A model generated the notes under the pieces. It did not search any database. It was given only the letters and a program-made list of their open reading frames with translations, and was not told the origin of the DNA. This document shows positions 39,915 through 49,514 of a stretch of 64,000 nucleotides of DNA, in pieces. Origin of the DNA: Formicincola oecophyllae (GTDB lineage: Bacteria; Pseudomonadota; Alphaproteobacteria; Acetobacterales; Acetobacteraceae); assembly GCF_006542395.2 (NCBI RefSeq), contig NZ_CP038231.1, positions 248,001 to 312,000 of the forward strand. The letters are read 5' to 3'. Positions within the stretch are counted from its first letter, which is position 1, and every line of letters starts with the position of its first letter. The position numbers and the translations under genes were made by a program.

Positions 39915-41714
39915 TTAGAAATGGAAGAAAAAATTGGATTGCGCCGCTGTGGTAGAGGAAGCCCCGCCATGACGGCTGAGCTGGTGACCCGTCATCCAGC
40001 GGGCCAGGAAGCCATTCCAGGTGACGTTGGGGCACAGGGTGGCTGTCGCCTCCACACGGGGTACAAACCCCATATAGTGCCCATGCCATGGCCTTAGGGT
40101 GTGAAGGCCGCTCATCAAATAAGCGTAGAGGCCATCATGGGTGCTGTAACGCCAAAAAACGGAACCGGCGATTTTGAAGCTCAATCGCCCTGGAATGGCG
40201 TTGAAGCGGTAGAAGGGCTGCACCCCGATGAGGTTGGCGCCATTGAGAGAGGCTGTGGGATCCAGGTACATCGGGTTGGGCCCAAGTGAAATATTGGGCG
40301 CGATGTAAGTGTTGATGGTGCCCTGGCGCCTGTTGCCGCCTCCGCCAGAATAGATGTCCGCCTGCACCCCTAGGGTGGAGGCCATCTTGCCTGTGAAGCG
40401 CCAAGCCAGCGTTGTGTTCACTGAAAAAGCCTCCACAGCGCGCCGCCTGCCTGCCACAGCGGACACATAGCCATTGTCAAAGCCCCGCCTATTCCAACCC
40501 CCAGGGCCATAGCCCATCATGCCGTTCAACTGCGCTGGGCTTTTGTGCGTTTCATGGAAAGTACCTGTCTGGTAAATGCCGCCAACCGAGTAAAGCAGGC
40601 CTCCATAAGTGCCGTGCCAACGGAAGCCGAAATCGTTGCGCGCTGTGGAACCGGGAATGCGCTGGCTGCCCAGGCGCGGGTTCATCCATGTGGCTGCTGA
40701 GGAGTTCCCGTCAAGGCCACCGCCATTCATGGTGAAGCCAAGGTAGAAAAGCTCCAGGAAGCCCAGCCCTTTGCGGCTTGGCAGGGCGATGGTGGTGTTG
40801 AAACCGTAAAGACGATTATTGTACATCTCCGTGTCTTTGAAGAAGCTGTTGCCTTTGTGCATGTCATTGGTGGCAACGAAGTCCCAGGCGTCCACACGCA
40901 CTTGCCGCCAGAAATGGTACAGCCTGAAGCCGTTCCAGGATTGGGGCACTGTTGGCACCTCACGCGTGCCAATCAGGTATTCAGGCCCATCACTGAACTG
41001 TTGGCGCCCGAAAATGAAGCCACCATGGCCACCGATCCAATCAGGCGCCCTGCCGGCCAGCTCTACAAAAGCTTGCTGGACGTCCAGGTCCTTGTTCCAG
41101 ATGGGGCTATAAAAATAAGGGCGCCAGCCGCCAGCGTCCGCATTGATGAGCTGCCCAAACACGCGCACATGCTGGCCCAAGTGCAAATCGGCAGACAGCA
41201 GGTTGCGTACATAGAAACGCCCCGCGTCATTATGGCTTTTGGCCACAGGACCTTGCCCTGGTGATGTGTAATGGCCGGGCGCGCCTCCTTTGCCAGGCAC
41301 CCAGAAGCCGTCTGGGTCGTGGCCACCGCCGCCAAAGGCGTTCAGCATCGGGCGGGAATTAAACCAGTTGCGCACGCGGCTCTCACCGTGGAAGCCAATC
41401 CAAATGGCGCCCCCTGAAGTGATGTTGATGTGGTTCAGGGTTCGTCCCACCCCCTTGCTCCCTTTGGGTAAAGGGGCGCCTGCCGGGATGCCGTAACGGG
41501 TTGGGCTTCCAAAACCTGTGTTGTGGCCTTGAACAAACCAATTAGCCGTAGGTGGGACTACTTGAACGGGGGCCGAATGAACAGTGGAGGGGGCAGCCTT
41601 TGCCTGGCCCCCTGCCGGAGCAAACGCCAGCAGGGCCACGGCGCACCAGCAGGCAGCAGGCTGCCAGCGTTGCAGGCGCTTATCAAGGACCGTGGCCGTG
41701 GTGGCGTGATTCAA
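39915..41714 (-). CDS. Alginate-export-type outer membrane porin
   Basis: 599-residue barrel protein. The signal region (KRLQRWQPAACWCAVALLAFAPAGGQAKA) is followed by a Pro-rich leader and a barrel of the alginate-export family. Family-like segments include DVQQAFVELAG, FIFGRQQFSDGPEYLIGTREVP and WNGFRLYHFWRQVRVDAWDFVA. It ends in an aromatic strand, NFFFHF. The start codon at 41714 is TTG, and no in-frame ATG is found before the signal, so the start is uncertain. In other bacteria such porins carry polysaccharides or small anionic solutes; whether it passes nitrate here is only suggested by its divergent neighbour narK. Confidence 0.82.
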   Translation of the reverse strand: MNHATTATVLDKRLQRWQPAACWCAVALLAFAPAGGQAKAAPSTVHSAPVQVVPPTANWFVQGHNTGFGSPTRYGIPAGAPLPKGSKGVGRTLNHINITSGGAIWIGFHGESRVRNWFNSRPMLNAFGGGGHDPDGFWVPGKGGAPGHYTSPGQGPVAKSHNDAGRFYVRNLLSADLHLGQHVRVFGQLINADAGGWRPYFYSPIWNKDLDVQQAFVELAGRAPDWIGGHGGFIFGRQQFSDGPEYLIGTREVPTVPQSWNGFRLYHFWRQVRVDAWDFVATNDMHKGNSFFKDTEMYNNRLYGFNTTIALPSRKGLGFLELFYLGFTMNGGGLDGNSSAATWMNPRLGSQRIPGSTARNDFGFRWHGTYGGLLYSVGGIYQTGTFHETHKSPAQLNGMMGYGPGGWNRRGFDNGYVSAVAGRRRAVEAFSVNTTLAWRFTGKMASTLGVQADIYSGGGGNRRQGTINTYIAPNISLGPNPMYLDPTASLNGANLIGVQPFYRFNAIPGRLSFKIAGSVFWRYSTHDGLYAYLMSGLHTLRPWHGHYMGFVPRVEATATLCPNVTWNGFLARWMTGHQLSRHGGASSTTAAQSNFFFHF

Positions 41715-41800
41715 AGTGCACCCATGCGCTTTTCCAAAGGGCAGGATGGAAGCACAGCTGTTGTTGCCGCCAGCTAGTCTTCTAAAGTAACGCTCTGTAA

Positions 41801-41816
41801 TGATGAACGTTCGTCA
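41801..41816. promoter_or_regulatory. Palindromic operator-like site between porin and narK
   Basis: TGATGAACGTTCGTCA is a 16-bp palindrome with one mismatched pair, centred on GAACGTTC, a form typical of TetR-family operators. It lies 87-102 bases upstream of the porin start and overlaps a TTGACG -35-like box on the minus strand. It is about 160 bases upstream of narK. No TetR-type gene is nearby. Confidence 0.45.
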
Positions 41817-41846
41817 ATGAATCAGCCCCAATCTGTGAAATAAAAT

Positions 41847-41877
41847 TAACCAGTGGTTATGGTTAACTTTGGTTATG
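41847..41877. promoter_or_regulatory. GGTTA-rich repeat and palindrome upstream of narK
   Basis: An interrupted palindrome TAACCA-G-TGGTTA (41847-41859) is followed by further GGTTA units, giving three GGTTA copies spaced by a few bases in an AT-rich patch. It is about 100-130 bases upstream of narK. It could be the nar control site. It does not fit the FNR consensus (TTGAT-4-ATCAA). Confidence 0.35.
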
Positions 41878-41974
41878 GCACGCCCCATCAGGGGGTAAGT
41901 TCACTGCACCTATTTTCCCCGTTCCGACTGGACCCACCTGGCTTTGGCCCCATGGCGGGGGCCTGTCAGCTGTA

Positions 41975-43366
41975 GTGGAGGGGGCGGTGGGAAAAGTCTT
42001 GGGCACATGGTTGCCAGAAAATGCCGATTTTTGGCACCGCGAAGGGCACCAGGTCGCCAGGCGCAACCTGGTGGTTTCCGTCCTGTGCCTGTTTCTGGCG
42101 TTCGCTGTTTGGATGATATGGAGCGTCCTGGTCGTCTACCTGCCTGAAGTTGGTTTCCACTTCACCATGCAGCAGTTGTTCTGGCTGGTGGCGGCGCCCA
42201 GCCTCTCAGGTGCCACGCTGCGCATTGTCTATTCCTTCATGGTGCCCATTGTGGGGGGGCGGCGCTGGACGGCGTTTTCAACGGCGCTTCTGCTGGTGCC
42301 GGCCCTAGGTACGGGTTGGGCTGTCACCAATCCCCATACCCCTTATGGCCTGTTCCTGGCCCTGGCTGTCCTGTGCGGCCTGGGGGGGGCCAATTTTTCC
42401 TCCAGCATGGCTAATGTCAGCTTGTTCTACCCGCGCGCTGAAAAAGGCTCCGCCTTGGGGTTGAACGCTGGCATTGGCAACCTGGGCGTTTCAGCTGTGC
42501 AGTTCATTGTGCCCATCGTCATCAGCTTCGCGTTGTTCGGGGTATTGGGGGGCGCGCCTGAAGCCATGGACACAGCCCGTGGTGTCCAGCCAGTGTGGCT
42601 GCAGAACGCTGGCTTCATCTGGGTTGCGCCCCTGCTGGCCTGCACAGTGCTGGCGTGGTTTTGCATGAACGACATCGCAAGCATCAGGGCGTCCTTCACC
42701 CAGCAGCTTGTGGTGTTCAAGCGTTTGCACACATGGGTGCTGTGCTTGCTTTATTTGGGGGTTTTTGGGTCCTTCATTGGTTTTTCAGCTGTTTTCCCAT
42801 TGCTGACGCACACGCAGTTCCCCACGGTGAACGCTGTGAAGTACGCTTTTCTTGGGCCTTTGCTGGGGTCGCTTTGGCGGGTGGCTGGGGGGTGGCTTGC
42901 TGACCGCCTCAAAGGCTCCCGGGTGCTTATAGGCAGCTTTGCCGCCATGGCCGTGGCGATTGGGGGCGTGCTGCATTTCATGCCCCATGCTGGGCACGGG
43001 GGCAGCTTTGCGGGGTTTTTCGCCATGTTCATGCTGCTGTTCACTGCTTCAGGCATTGGCAATGGCGCTTGCTCGCAAATGATGCCGGTGGTTTTCCTGC
43101 GCGCCTGCCTCAACAAAGCCCCCAATGGGGAGGAAGGGCGCAAAGCCGCCCTCATCGAAGGCACCAGGGAAGGCGCCACCGTTCTGGGCTTCACAGGGGC
43201 CATTGGGGCTTATGGCGGTTTCCTGCTGCCCCAGGGGTTCAGTTTCTCGCTGGCCCACGCCCACAGCGCAGCCCCTGCCTTCGCTGGCCTTATCGCGCTT
43301 TATGGCGCTTGCATGGTCATCACTTGGTTTTTCTACCAGCGCAGCGCCACCACCACCCCTTGCTGA
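41975..43366 (+). CDS. narK: Nitrate/nitrite MFS transporter
   Basis: Inner-membrane carrier that imports nitrate and exports nitrite. It has about 12 hydrophobic helices and follows E. coli NarK closely: PENADFWHREGHQVARRNL, YSFMVPIVGGRRWTAFST, GANFSSSMANVSLFYP, FGSFIGFSAVFPLL and AGGWLADRLKGSR. Length 463. The start codon is unclear: the frame opens at GTG 41975, but GTG 41987 has GGAGGG just upstream. It is the first gene of the nar operon, 12 bases or so before narG. Confidence 0.96.
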   Translation: MEGAVGKVLGTWLPENADFWHREGHQVARRNLVVSVLCLFLAFAVWMIWSVLVVYLPEVGFHFTMQQLFWLVAAPSLSGATLRIVYSFMVPIVGGRRWTAFSTALLLVPALGTGWAVTNPHTPYGLFLALAVLCGLGGANFSSSMANVSLFYPRAEKGSALGLNAGIGNLGVSAVQFIVPIVISFALFGVLGGAPEAMDTARGVQPVWLQNAGFIWVAPLLACTVLAWFCMNDIASIRASFTQQLVVFKRLHTWVLCLLYLGVFGSFIGFSAVFPLLTHTQFPTVNAVKYAFLGPLLGSLWRVAGGWLADRLKGSRVLIGSFAAMAVAIGGVLHFMPHAGHGGSFAGFFAMFMLLFTASGIGNGACSQMMPVVFLRACLNKAPNGEEGRKAALIEGTREGATVLGFTGAIGAYGGFLLPQGFSFSLAHAHSAAPAFAGLIALYGACMVITWFFYQRSATTTPC

Positions 43367-43396
43367 GCTGGCTGGGCATTGGACAAAGGCACCCCC

Positions 43397-46300
43397 ATGA
43401 CTGATTTTATTGACCAGCTGCGGTTCCTCACCCCAGCGCGCCAGACCTTCTCCCGCGGGTGGGGCAGCACGGACACGCAGCCGCGCGGCTGGGAGGACGC
43501 CTACCGCAGCCGCTGGCAGCATGACCGTGTGGTGCGCTCCACCCACGGGGTGAACTGCACAGGGTCGTGTTCCTGGAAGATCTACGTCAAAAACGGCATC
43601 GTCACGTGGGAAACCCAGCAGACGGACTACCCCCGCAACCGCCCTGGCCTGCCAGACCATGAGCCGCGCGGCTGCCCCCGCGGTGCCTCCTATTCCTGGT
43701 ACATGTACGGCCCCAACCGCATTAAGCATCCCCTAGCGCGCGCCTCACTAGTGCGTGCGTGGCGCCAGCACCGCAAGGCACTGCCGCCCGTGGCGGCTTG
43801 GCAGGCCATGATGGCGGACAGGGAACTGGTGCGGTCTTACCAGCGTGAACGGGGCCTTGGTGGCCTGGTACGCATCAGCTGGGAGGAGGCCAACGACATC
43901 ATCGCTGCAGCCAACATCCACACAGCCCGCACCCATGGCCCCGACCGCATCGTGGGGTTCTCCCCCATCCCCGCCATGTCCATGGTCAGCTACGCCGCTG
44001 GCACGCGCTACCTTTCCCTGATTGGGGGGGCTGCACTGAGCTTCTATGACTGGTACTGCGACCTTCCCCCAGCCAGCCCCCAGGTGTGGGGGGAACAGAC
44101 GGACGTCTCCGAATCAGCTGATTGGTACGCTTCAGGCTATCTCATTCTCTGGGGATCCAACGTACCCCAGACACGCACCCCAGACGCCCACTTCATGGCG
44201 GAAGCACGCTACCGCGGCACCAAAGTCGTTGCCGTGACCCCTGACTATGCTGAGGTGACGAAGTTCGGCGATGAATGGCTCCACCCCCGTCAAGGCACGG
44301 ATGCGGCGCTGGCACTGGCCATGGGCCACGTCATCCTCAATGAGTTCCACATCCAGAGGCAGGACCCTTACTTCACCGACTATTGCCGCCGCTTCACAGA
44401 CATGCCCCAGCTTGTACTGCTGGAGGCCAAGGATGGCGCCTGGGTGCCTGGGCGCTTCCTGCGCGCAGCCGACCTGCCAGGCGCTGGTGGGGAGGGCAAT
44501 AACCCCCAGTGGAAAACGCTTGTAGTGGATGAGGCCACAGGGGACCTGGCCATTCCCCAAGGGTCCGCCGGGTTCCGCTGGGGGCAGGAGGAGAATGGTC
44601 AGCCTGGCCCCGACCAAGGCAAATGGAGCCTGCGACCTGAAACATCAGGCGGCCAGGAACTGCACCCGCTGCTGAGTTTGGAAAACACCCGTGACGACCT
44701 ACTTGAGGTGCTGTTCCCCTGCTTTGAAAGCGGCGAAGGTGGCGCTGACGAGAACCAGGGCGGTGGTAGACAGGGCCCATCCCCCCAGCAAAAAGGCAGC
44801 GGGCAGGGCATTCGCCGCATTCTGCGGCGCTTTGTGCCGGTCAAACGCGTGCAAACCACCACGGGTGAAGCTTACGTGGCCACCGTTTTTGACCTGAACG
44901 CCGCCCAATACGGCATCGACAGAGGCTATGGGGATGGGGCTGCGTCCTATGATGACGCCACCACCCCTAACACCCCTGCCTGGCAGGAGGCCATAACCGG
45001 CGTGCCACGCGCGCAGGTCATCCGCATAGCGCGGGAGTTCGCAGCTAACGCTGCGGCCACAAAGGGCCGTTCCATGGTCATCATGGGTGCCGGCTTGAAC
45101 CACTGGTACCACATGGACATGAGCTACAGGGCGATCATCGCCATGCTCCTCCTGTGTGGCTGCGTGGGCCAGCCTGGTGGGGGGTGGGCCCATTACGTAG
45201 GGCAGGAAAAGCTGCGCCCGCAGGCTGGGTGGCAGCCTTTGGCGTTTGCTACGGACTGGAACCGCCCCGCCCGGCAAATGAACGCCACCTCCTTTTTCTA
45301 CGCCCACACTGACCAATGGCGCTATGAGACAGTGTCGCCATCTGACCTCCTCTCCCCCCTTGCGGACCGCAGCCGCTTCACAGGCAGCATGATCGACTTC
45401 AATGTGCGCGCTGAACGCATGGGCTGGCTGCCCTCCGTGCCCCAGCTCAACGCCAACCCTTTGCACGTGGCAGCCCAGGCGCGGCAAACGGGCATGGAGG
45501 TTAGTGATTACGTGGTCTCGCGCCTTCAATCAGGGGAACTGCGCTTCGCTAGTGAGGACCCAGACAGCCCAGAGAGCTTCCCCCGCAATATGTTCGTGTG
45601 GCGTTCCAACCTCCTGGGTGCTTCAGGCAAGGGGCATGAGTATTTCCTCAAGCACCTGCTAGGCACCCGCAACGGCCTGATGAGAGGGGACATCGGCACC
45701 ACCGGCGCCCCCAAGCCAGAGGAAGTGGTGTGGCGCCCCCAAGCGCCAGAGGGCAAGCTTGACCTGCTTGTCACGCTGGATTTCCGCATGTCCAGCACAT
45801 GCCTTTACTCAGACATCGTCCTGCCGACAGCCACGTTCTATGAAAAGAACGACCTCAACACCACGGACATGCACCCTTTCATCCATCCCTTCACCGTAGC
45901 TGTGGAGCCAGCTTGGGAAGCACGCAGCGACTGGGACATTTTCAAAGGCCTGGCCAAACGCTTCTCCGAGCTGTGCCCAGGCTGGCTTGGGCAGGAGGAG
46001 GACGTTGTCGGCACCCCCATCCTGCATGACACAGCGGGGGAGCTTGCCCAGCCTGACGGTCCCCTGGACTGGAGGAAGGGGGAGTGCGCTCCCTTGCCAG
46101 GGCGCACCATGCCCAACTTCACAGTGGTGGCACGCGACTACCCCCGCACTTATGAGCGGTTCACCTCCCTTGGCCCCCTCCTGGCGGAGCGTGGCAATGG
46201 CACCAAAGGCATTTCCTGGCCCACATGGCCTGAGATCGAGCGCCTGAAGGCGTTCAATGGCACCACTGACAGTGCCACCGGATCGGCGCGCGCACGCATT

Positions 46301-47197
46301 GAAACCGACCTGGACGCTGCCGAGGTCATTTTGAGCCTGGCCCCTGAAACCAATGGGGCTGTGGCTGTGCGCGCCTGGCAGGCCCTGTCGCGCAAAACGG
46401 GCGGGGACCTGGCGCGCCTGGCCCAGGGCCGCGCTGATGAACGCATGACCCATGGCGACCTGCAGACCCAGCCACGCCGCGTCATCACAAGCCCCACTTG
46501 GAGCGGCATTGAATCAGCGCGCACCACCTATTGCGCCAGCTACACCAATGTTCATGAAGGGGTGCCCTGGCGTACCTTGACAGGGCGCCAGCAGTTCTAC
46601 CAGGACCATGAATGGATGCGCGCCTTTGGCGTTGGATTCTGCACATGGCGCCCGCCCTTGAACCTGGGCAGCCATGGCCAGGGGCGCCCCGTTGCCCCCA
46701 ACGGCCACCCTGAGCTGGTGCTGAACTTCATCACCCCCCACCAGAAATGGGGCATCCACTCAAGCTATGGCGACAACCTGCTGATGCTGACGCTGAGCCG
46801 TGGCGGTCCCACCGTGTGGTTGTCTGAAAAGGACGCTACCCGCCTCGGCGTGGCTGACAACGACTGGATTGAGGCCTTCAACAGCAACGGCGCCCTGGCT
46901 GCGCGCGCCGTCGTCAGCCAGCGCGTGCCTGAAGGCATGAGCATGATGTACCACGCCCAGGAAAAAACCCTGAACGTGCCGGGCGCGGAAGCCAACAAAC
47001 GCCGCGGCCTGCACAACTCCGTCACGCGCGTTGTGCCCAACCCCGTCCACATGATCGGCGGTTACGCGCAGCTGAGCTACGGCTTCAACTACTACGGCAC
47101 CGTTGGCAGCAACCGTGACGAATTCGTGACCGTGCGCAAAATGGCGCAGGTGGATTGGCTTGAAGGCCCCCAGGAAAGGCAGGAGACAAAAGCATGA
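43397..47197 (+). CDS. narG: Respiratory nitrate reductase alpha subunit
   Basis: Catalytic bis-MGD molybdenum subunit facing the cytoplasm, reducing nitrate to nitrite. It is 1266 residues, from the ATG at 43397; a TTG 18 bases upstream is also open. The FS0 cluster ligands are His50, Cys54, Cys58 and Cys93 (HGVNCTGSC and RGCPRG), matching E. coli numbering to within one residue. The molybdenum Asp lies in EQTDVSESADWYASGY. The Asn-His-Trp-type segment LNHWYHMDMSYR and a C-terminal IGGYAQLSYGFNYYGTVGSNRDEFV are present. No twin-arginine signal, as expected. Overlaps narH by 4 bases. Confidence 0.98.
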   Translation: MTDFIDQLRFLTPARQTFSRGWGSTDTQPRGWEDAYRSRWQHDRVVRSTHGVNCTGSCSWKIYVKNGIVTWETQQTDYPRNRPGLPDHEPRGCPRGASYSWYMYGPNRIKHPLARASLVRAWRQHRKALPPVAAWQAMMADRELVRSYQRERGLGGLVRISWEEANDIIAAANIHTARTHGPDRIVGFSPIPAMSMVSYAAGTRYLSLIGGAALSFYDWYCDLPPASPQVWGEQTDVSESADWYASGYLILWGSNVPQTRTPDAHFMAEARYRGTKVVAVTPDYAEVTKFGDEWLHPRQGTDAALALAMGHVILNEFHIQRQDPYFTDYCRRFTDMPQLVLLEAKDGAWVPGRFLRAADLPGAGGEGNNPQWKTLVVDEATGDLAIPQGSAGFRWGQEENGQPGPDQGKWSLRPETSGGQELHPLLSLENTRDDLLEVLFPCFESGEGGADENQGGGRQGPSPQQKGSGQGIRRILRRFVPVKRVQTTTGEAYVATVFDLNAAQYGIDRGYGDGAASYDDATTPNTPAWQEAITGVPRAQVIRIAREFAANAAATKGRSMVIMGAGLNHWYHMDMSYRAIIAMLLLCGCVGQPGGGWAHYVGQEKLRPQAGWQPLAFATDWNRPARQMNATSFFYAHTDQWRYETVSPSDLLSPLADRSRFTGSMIDFNVRAERMGWLPSVPQLNANPLHVAAQARQTGMEVSDYVVSRLQSGELRFASEDPDSPESFPRNMFVWRSNLLGASGKGHEYFLKHLLGTRNGLMRGDIGTTGAPKPEEVVWRPQAPEGKLDLLVTLDFRMSSTCLYSDIVLPTATFYEKNDLNTTDMHPFIHPFTVAVEPAWEARSDWDIFKGLAKRFSELCPGWLGQEEDVVGTPILHDTAGELAQPDGPLDWRKGECAPLPGRTMPNFTVVARDYPRTYERFTSLGPLLAERGNGTKGISWPTWPEIERLKAFNGTTDSATGSARARIETDLDAAEVILSLAPETNGAVAVRAWQALSRKTGGDLARLAQGRADERMTHGDLQTQPRRVITSPTWSGIESARTTYCASYTNVHEGVPWRTLTGRQQFYQDHEWMRAFGVGFCTWRPPLNLGSHGQGRPVAPNGHPELVLNFITPHQKWGIHSSYGDNLLMLTLSRGGPTVWLSEKDATRLGVADNDWIEAFNSNGALAARAVVSQRVPEGMSMMYHAQEKTLNVPGAEANKRRGLHNSVTRVVPNPVHMIGGYAQLSYGFNYYGTVGSNRDEFVTVRKMAQVDWLEGPQERQETKA

Positions 47198-48780
47198 AAG
47201 TGCGCGCGCAAATCGGCATGGTGCTGAATCTAGATAAATGCCTGGGCTGCCACACCTGCGCGGTGAGCTGCAAAAACGTCTGGACGTCACGTGCTGGACT
47301 TGAATACGCCTGGTTCAACAATGTCGAGACCAGGCCAGGCACTGGCTACCCCACCAACTGGGAAGACCAGGGGCGCTGGAAAGGTGGCTGGCGGCGCGAC
47401 AAGGCAGGGCGCCTACGCTTGGCCATGGGCAACCGCGCCCGGCTGCTCTCCAAGCTGTTCGCCAACCCTAACCTACCGGGGCTGGACGACTACTATGATC
47501 CCTTCACCTTCGATTATGGCCACCTCCAGCAAGCCCCGCTTTCCAAAGCGCCGCCTGTGGGGCGCCCGCATTCCCTGGTGACGGGCGGGGCGATGGCCGT
47601 CAAGTCCGGCCCCAACTGGGAGGATATGCTGGGCGGCCCTTTCAGCCAGCGTTCAAACGACCACAATTTCGAAGGCGTGCAGAAAAAGATCTATGGCCAG
47701 TTTGAAGAGACCTTCATGGCCTACCTGCCGCGCCTGTGTGAACATTGCCTCAACCCAGCCTGCGTGGCGGCCTGCCCGGCAGGTGCTGGCTACAAGCGAG
47801 TGGAGGACGGCATCGTCCTAATAGACCAGGACAAGTGCCGGGGCTGGCGCCTGTGCGTTTCAGCCTGCCCGTACAAAAAAGTCTACTTCAACTGGAAAAG
47901 CGGCAAATCAGAGAAATGCCTTTTCTGCTACCCGCGCCTTGAAGGTGGCGTGCCAACGCTGTGCGCTGAAACCTGCGTGGGGCGCATTCGCTACCTTGGC
48001 GTGATGCTGTACGATGCCGACCGCATTGGCGAAGCCGCCGTGGTCGCGGACCCCAAGCGCCTCCACCAGGCGCAACTGGACATGTTCCTCAACCCCCATG
48101 ACCCTGCGGTGCAGGCTGCAGCCCTGCAGGCTGGCATCCCAGCTGAATGGGTGGAGGCAGCCTGCCGTTCCCCCATTTATAAAATGGCCGTTGATTGGCA
48201 GATCGCCTTCCCCCTTCATCCAGAGTACCGCACCTTGCCCATGGTCTGGTACGTGCCCCCCCTCTCCCCCATCAGCAAAGCAGCAGAGGCAGGCGACCTA
48301 CCCATGGCTGGTGTCCTGCCTGACCTAGACGCCCTGCGCATACCCATGCGCTACCTGGCCAACCTCCTGACAGCTGGCGATGTAGCGCCCGTGCGGGCGG
48401 CGCTTGGCAAAATGCTGGCCATGCGCCATTTCATGCGCGCCCGCACCCAAAACCCCCAAGAGCTGGGAAGCGCTGGACCAGAGGCCCACCCTGATGATGC
48501 GGCGTCAAAGCGGGCCATCCACGTTCTGGCGGAAGCTGGGCTGACGGCCTCCACAGCGCTTGCCATGTATGATTGCCTAGCCATTGCGCGCTACGAGGAC
48601 AGGTTTGTGGTGCCCACAACCCACCGTGAATACGCTGGCAGGGCCTTCCACATGAAGGGGGCCTCTGGCTTCGCCTTCAATTGCGGCCCTGGCGGCCTTG
48701 AAAGTGGCGGTGGTTCAGGCCTTTTCGGCAAACCACGTCAAAGCGGCCCTAACACACCCAGGGGAGGGCGCGCCCTATGA
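47194..48780 (+). CDS. narH: Respiratory nitrate reductase beta subunit
   Basis: Iron-sulfur electron wire between NarI hemes and NarG. Four cluster motifs can be read: Cys16, 19, 22 and 26 (CLGCHTCAVSC), then CEHCLNPACVAACP, then CRGWRLCVSACP in which Trp replaces a Cys (the [3Fe-4S] site of this family), then CLFCYPRLEGG with CAETC. Length of 528 is normal. The C-terminal 25 residues are Gly/Ser-rich and differ from E. coli. Overlaps narG and narJ by 4 bases each. Confidence 0.98.
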   Translation: MKVRAQIGMVLNLDKCLGCHTCAVSCKNVWTSRAGLEYAWFNNVETRPGTGYPTNWEDQGRWKGGWRRDKAGRLRLAMGNRARLLSKLFANPNLPGLDDYYDPFTFDYGHLQQAPLSKAPPVGRPHSLVTGGAMAVKSGPNWEDMLGGPFSQRSNDHNFEGVQKKIYGQFEETFMAYLPRLCEHCLNPACVAACPAGAGYKRVEDGIVLIDQDKCRGWRLCVSACPYKKVYFNWKSGKSEKCLFCYPRLEGGVPTLCAETCVGRIRYLGVMLYDADRIGEAAVVADPKRLHQAQLDMFLNPHDPAVQAAALQAGIPAEWVEAACRSPIYKMAVDWQIAFPLHPEYRTLPMVWYVPPLSPISKAAEAGDLPMAGVLPDLDALRIPMRYLANLLTAGDVAPVRAALGKMLAMRHFMRARTQNPQELGSAGPEAHPDDAASKRAIHVLAEAGLTASTALAMYDCLAIARYEDRFVVPTTHREYAGRAFHMKGASGFAFNCGPGGLESGGGSGLFGKPRQSGPNTPRGGRAL

Positions 48781-49514
48781 CCACCATCCACTTGGACCAG
48801 CGGGCTTTGAAGGCTCTCGCCCTTCTCCTGCATTACCCAGATGAGGTCTTGCTGGCCAATCTTAGCGGTCTGGAGGTTATCCTGGCAGCGGTAGGCCCTT
48901 TCCAAACGGACATCAGCCCGTTCTTGGCTTGGCTGGGCCACGCTGATTTGCTGACGCTGGAAGCAGCCCATGTCAGCGTTTTCGAATGCAGGCGCAGCAC
49001 TTCGCTGCATTTGTTTGAACATGTGCACGGCCAATCACGGGAACGTGGGCAGGCCATGGTGGATCTGTTGGCGATGTACAATGCTGCCGGTCTTGGCATG
49101 GTTAATGGGGAACTGCCCGATTACCTGCCGGCTTTCCTGGAGTACCTGTCGCGCTGCCCAGTGGCTGAGGCCCAACCTCTGCTAGCTGAGGTAGCGCACC
49201 TAGTGCGCGACATCGCCCAGAACCTGGTCCAATGTGGCAGCCCATGGTGGCGGCCGTGCTCACTGTTGCTGGAAATGGCAGGCGCAGCCCCTGTGGCAGC
49301 CCCAACCGCCCCACCAGAAAACCCTTTGGGGCAGGCTGACCGCGCCCGCCTGGACAGGGAATGGGAAGAAGATCCAGTGACCTTCAACAAAGCGCCTTGC
49401 AACCCCAAGGGCCAGCAGCCCCACCACCCCCATGTCCGCCATCATGGCAGACCTGCCAACGCTCCCCATGGGGAAAACGGGAAAGCCAACAGGGAAAACG
49501 CAACGCTATGCTGA
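48777..49514 (+). CDS. narJ: Nitrate reductase assembly chaperone with His-rich tail
   Basis: Helical TorD-family chaperone that binds the NarG N-terminus during cofactor insertion. The core is LALLLHYPDE, LTLEAAHVSVFECRRSTSLHLFEHVHGQSRERGQAMVDL, YLPAFLEYLS and a helical end. The C-terminal 40 or so residues are polar and His-rich (PHHPHVRHHGRP), unlike E. coli. The reading frame overlaps narI by 7 bases, so part of this tail is a by-product of the overlap or a genuine metal-binding tail. Not part of the final enzyme. Confidence 0.93.
   Translation: MTTIHLDQRALKALALLLHYPDEVLLANLSGLEVILAAVGPFQTDISPFLAWLGHADLLTLEAAHVSVFECRRSTSLHLFEHVHGQSRERGQAMVDLLAMYNAAGLGMVNGELPDYLPAFLEYLSRCPVAEAQPLLAEVAHLVRDIAQNLVQCGSPWWRPCSLLLEMAGAAPVAAPTAPPENPLGQADRARLDREWEEDPVTFNKAPCNPKGQQPHHPHVRHHGRPANAPHGENGKANRENATLC

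Noticed and set aside
41775-41974. FNR box upstream of narK
   Set aside because: No TTGAT-4-ATCAA match; only partial half-sites (GTCAATGAATCA) that do not meet the consensus.
44699-45529. 276-codon minus-strand frame inside narG
   Set aside because: Shadow of narG; no family pattern.
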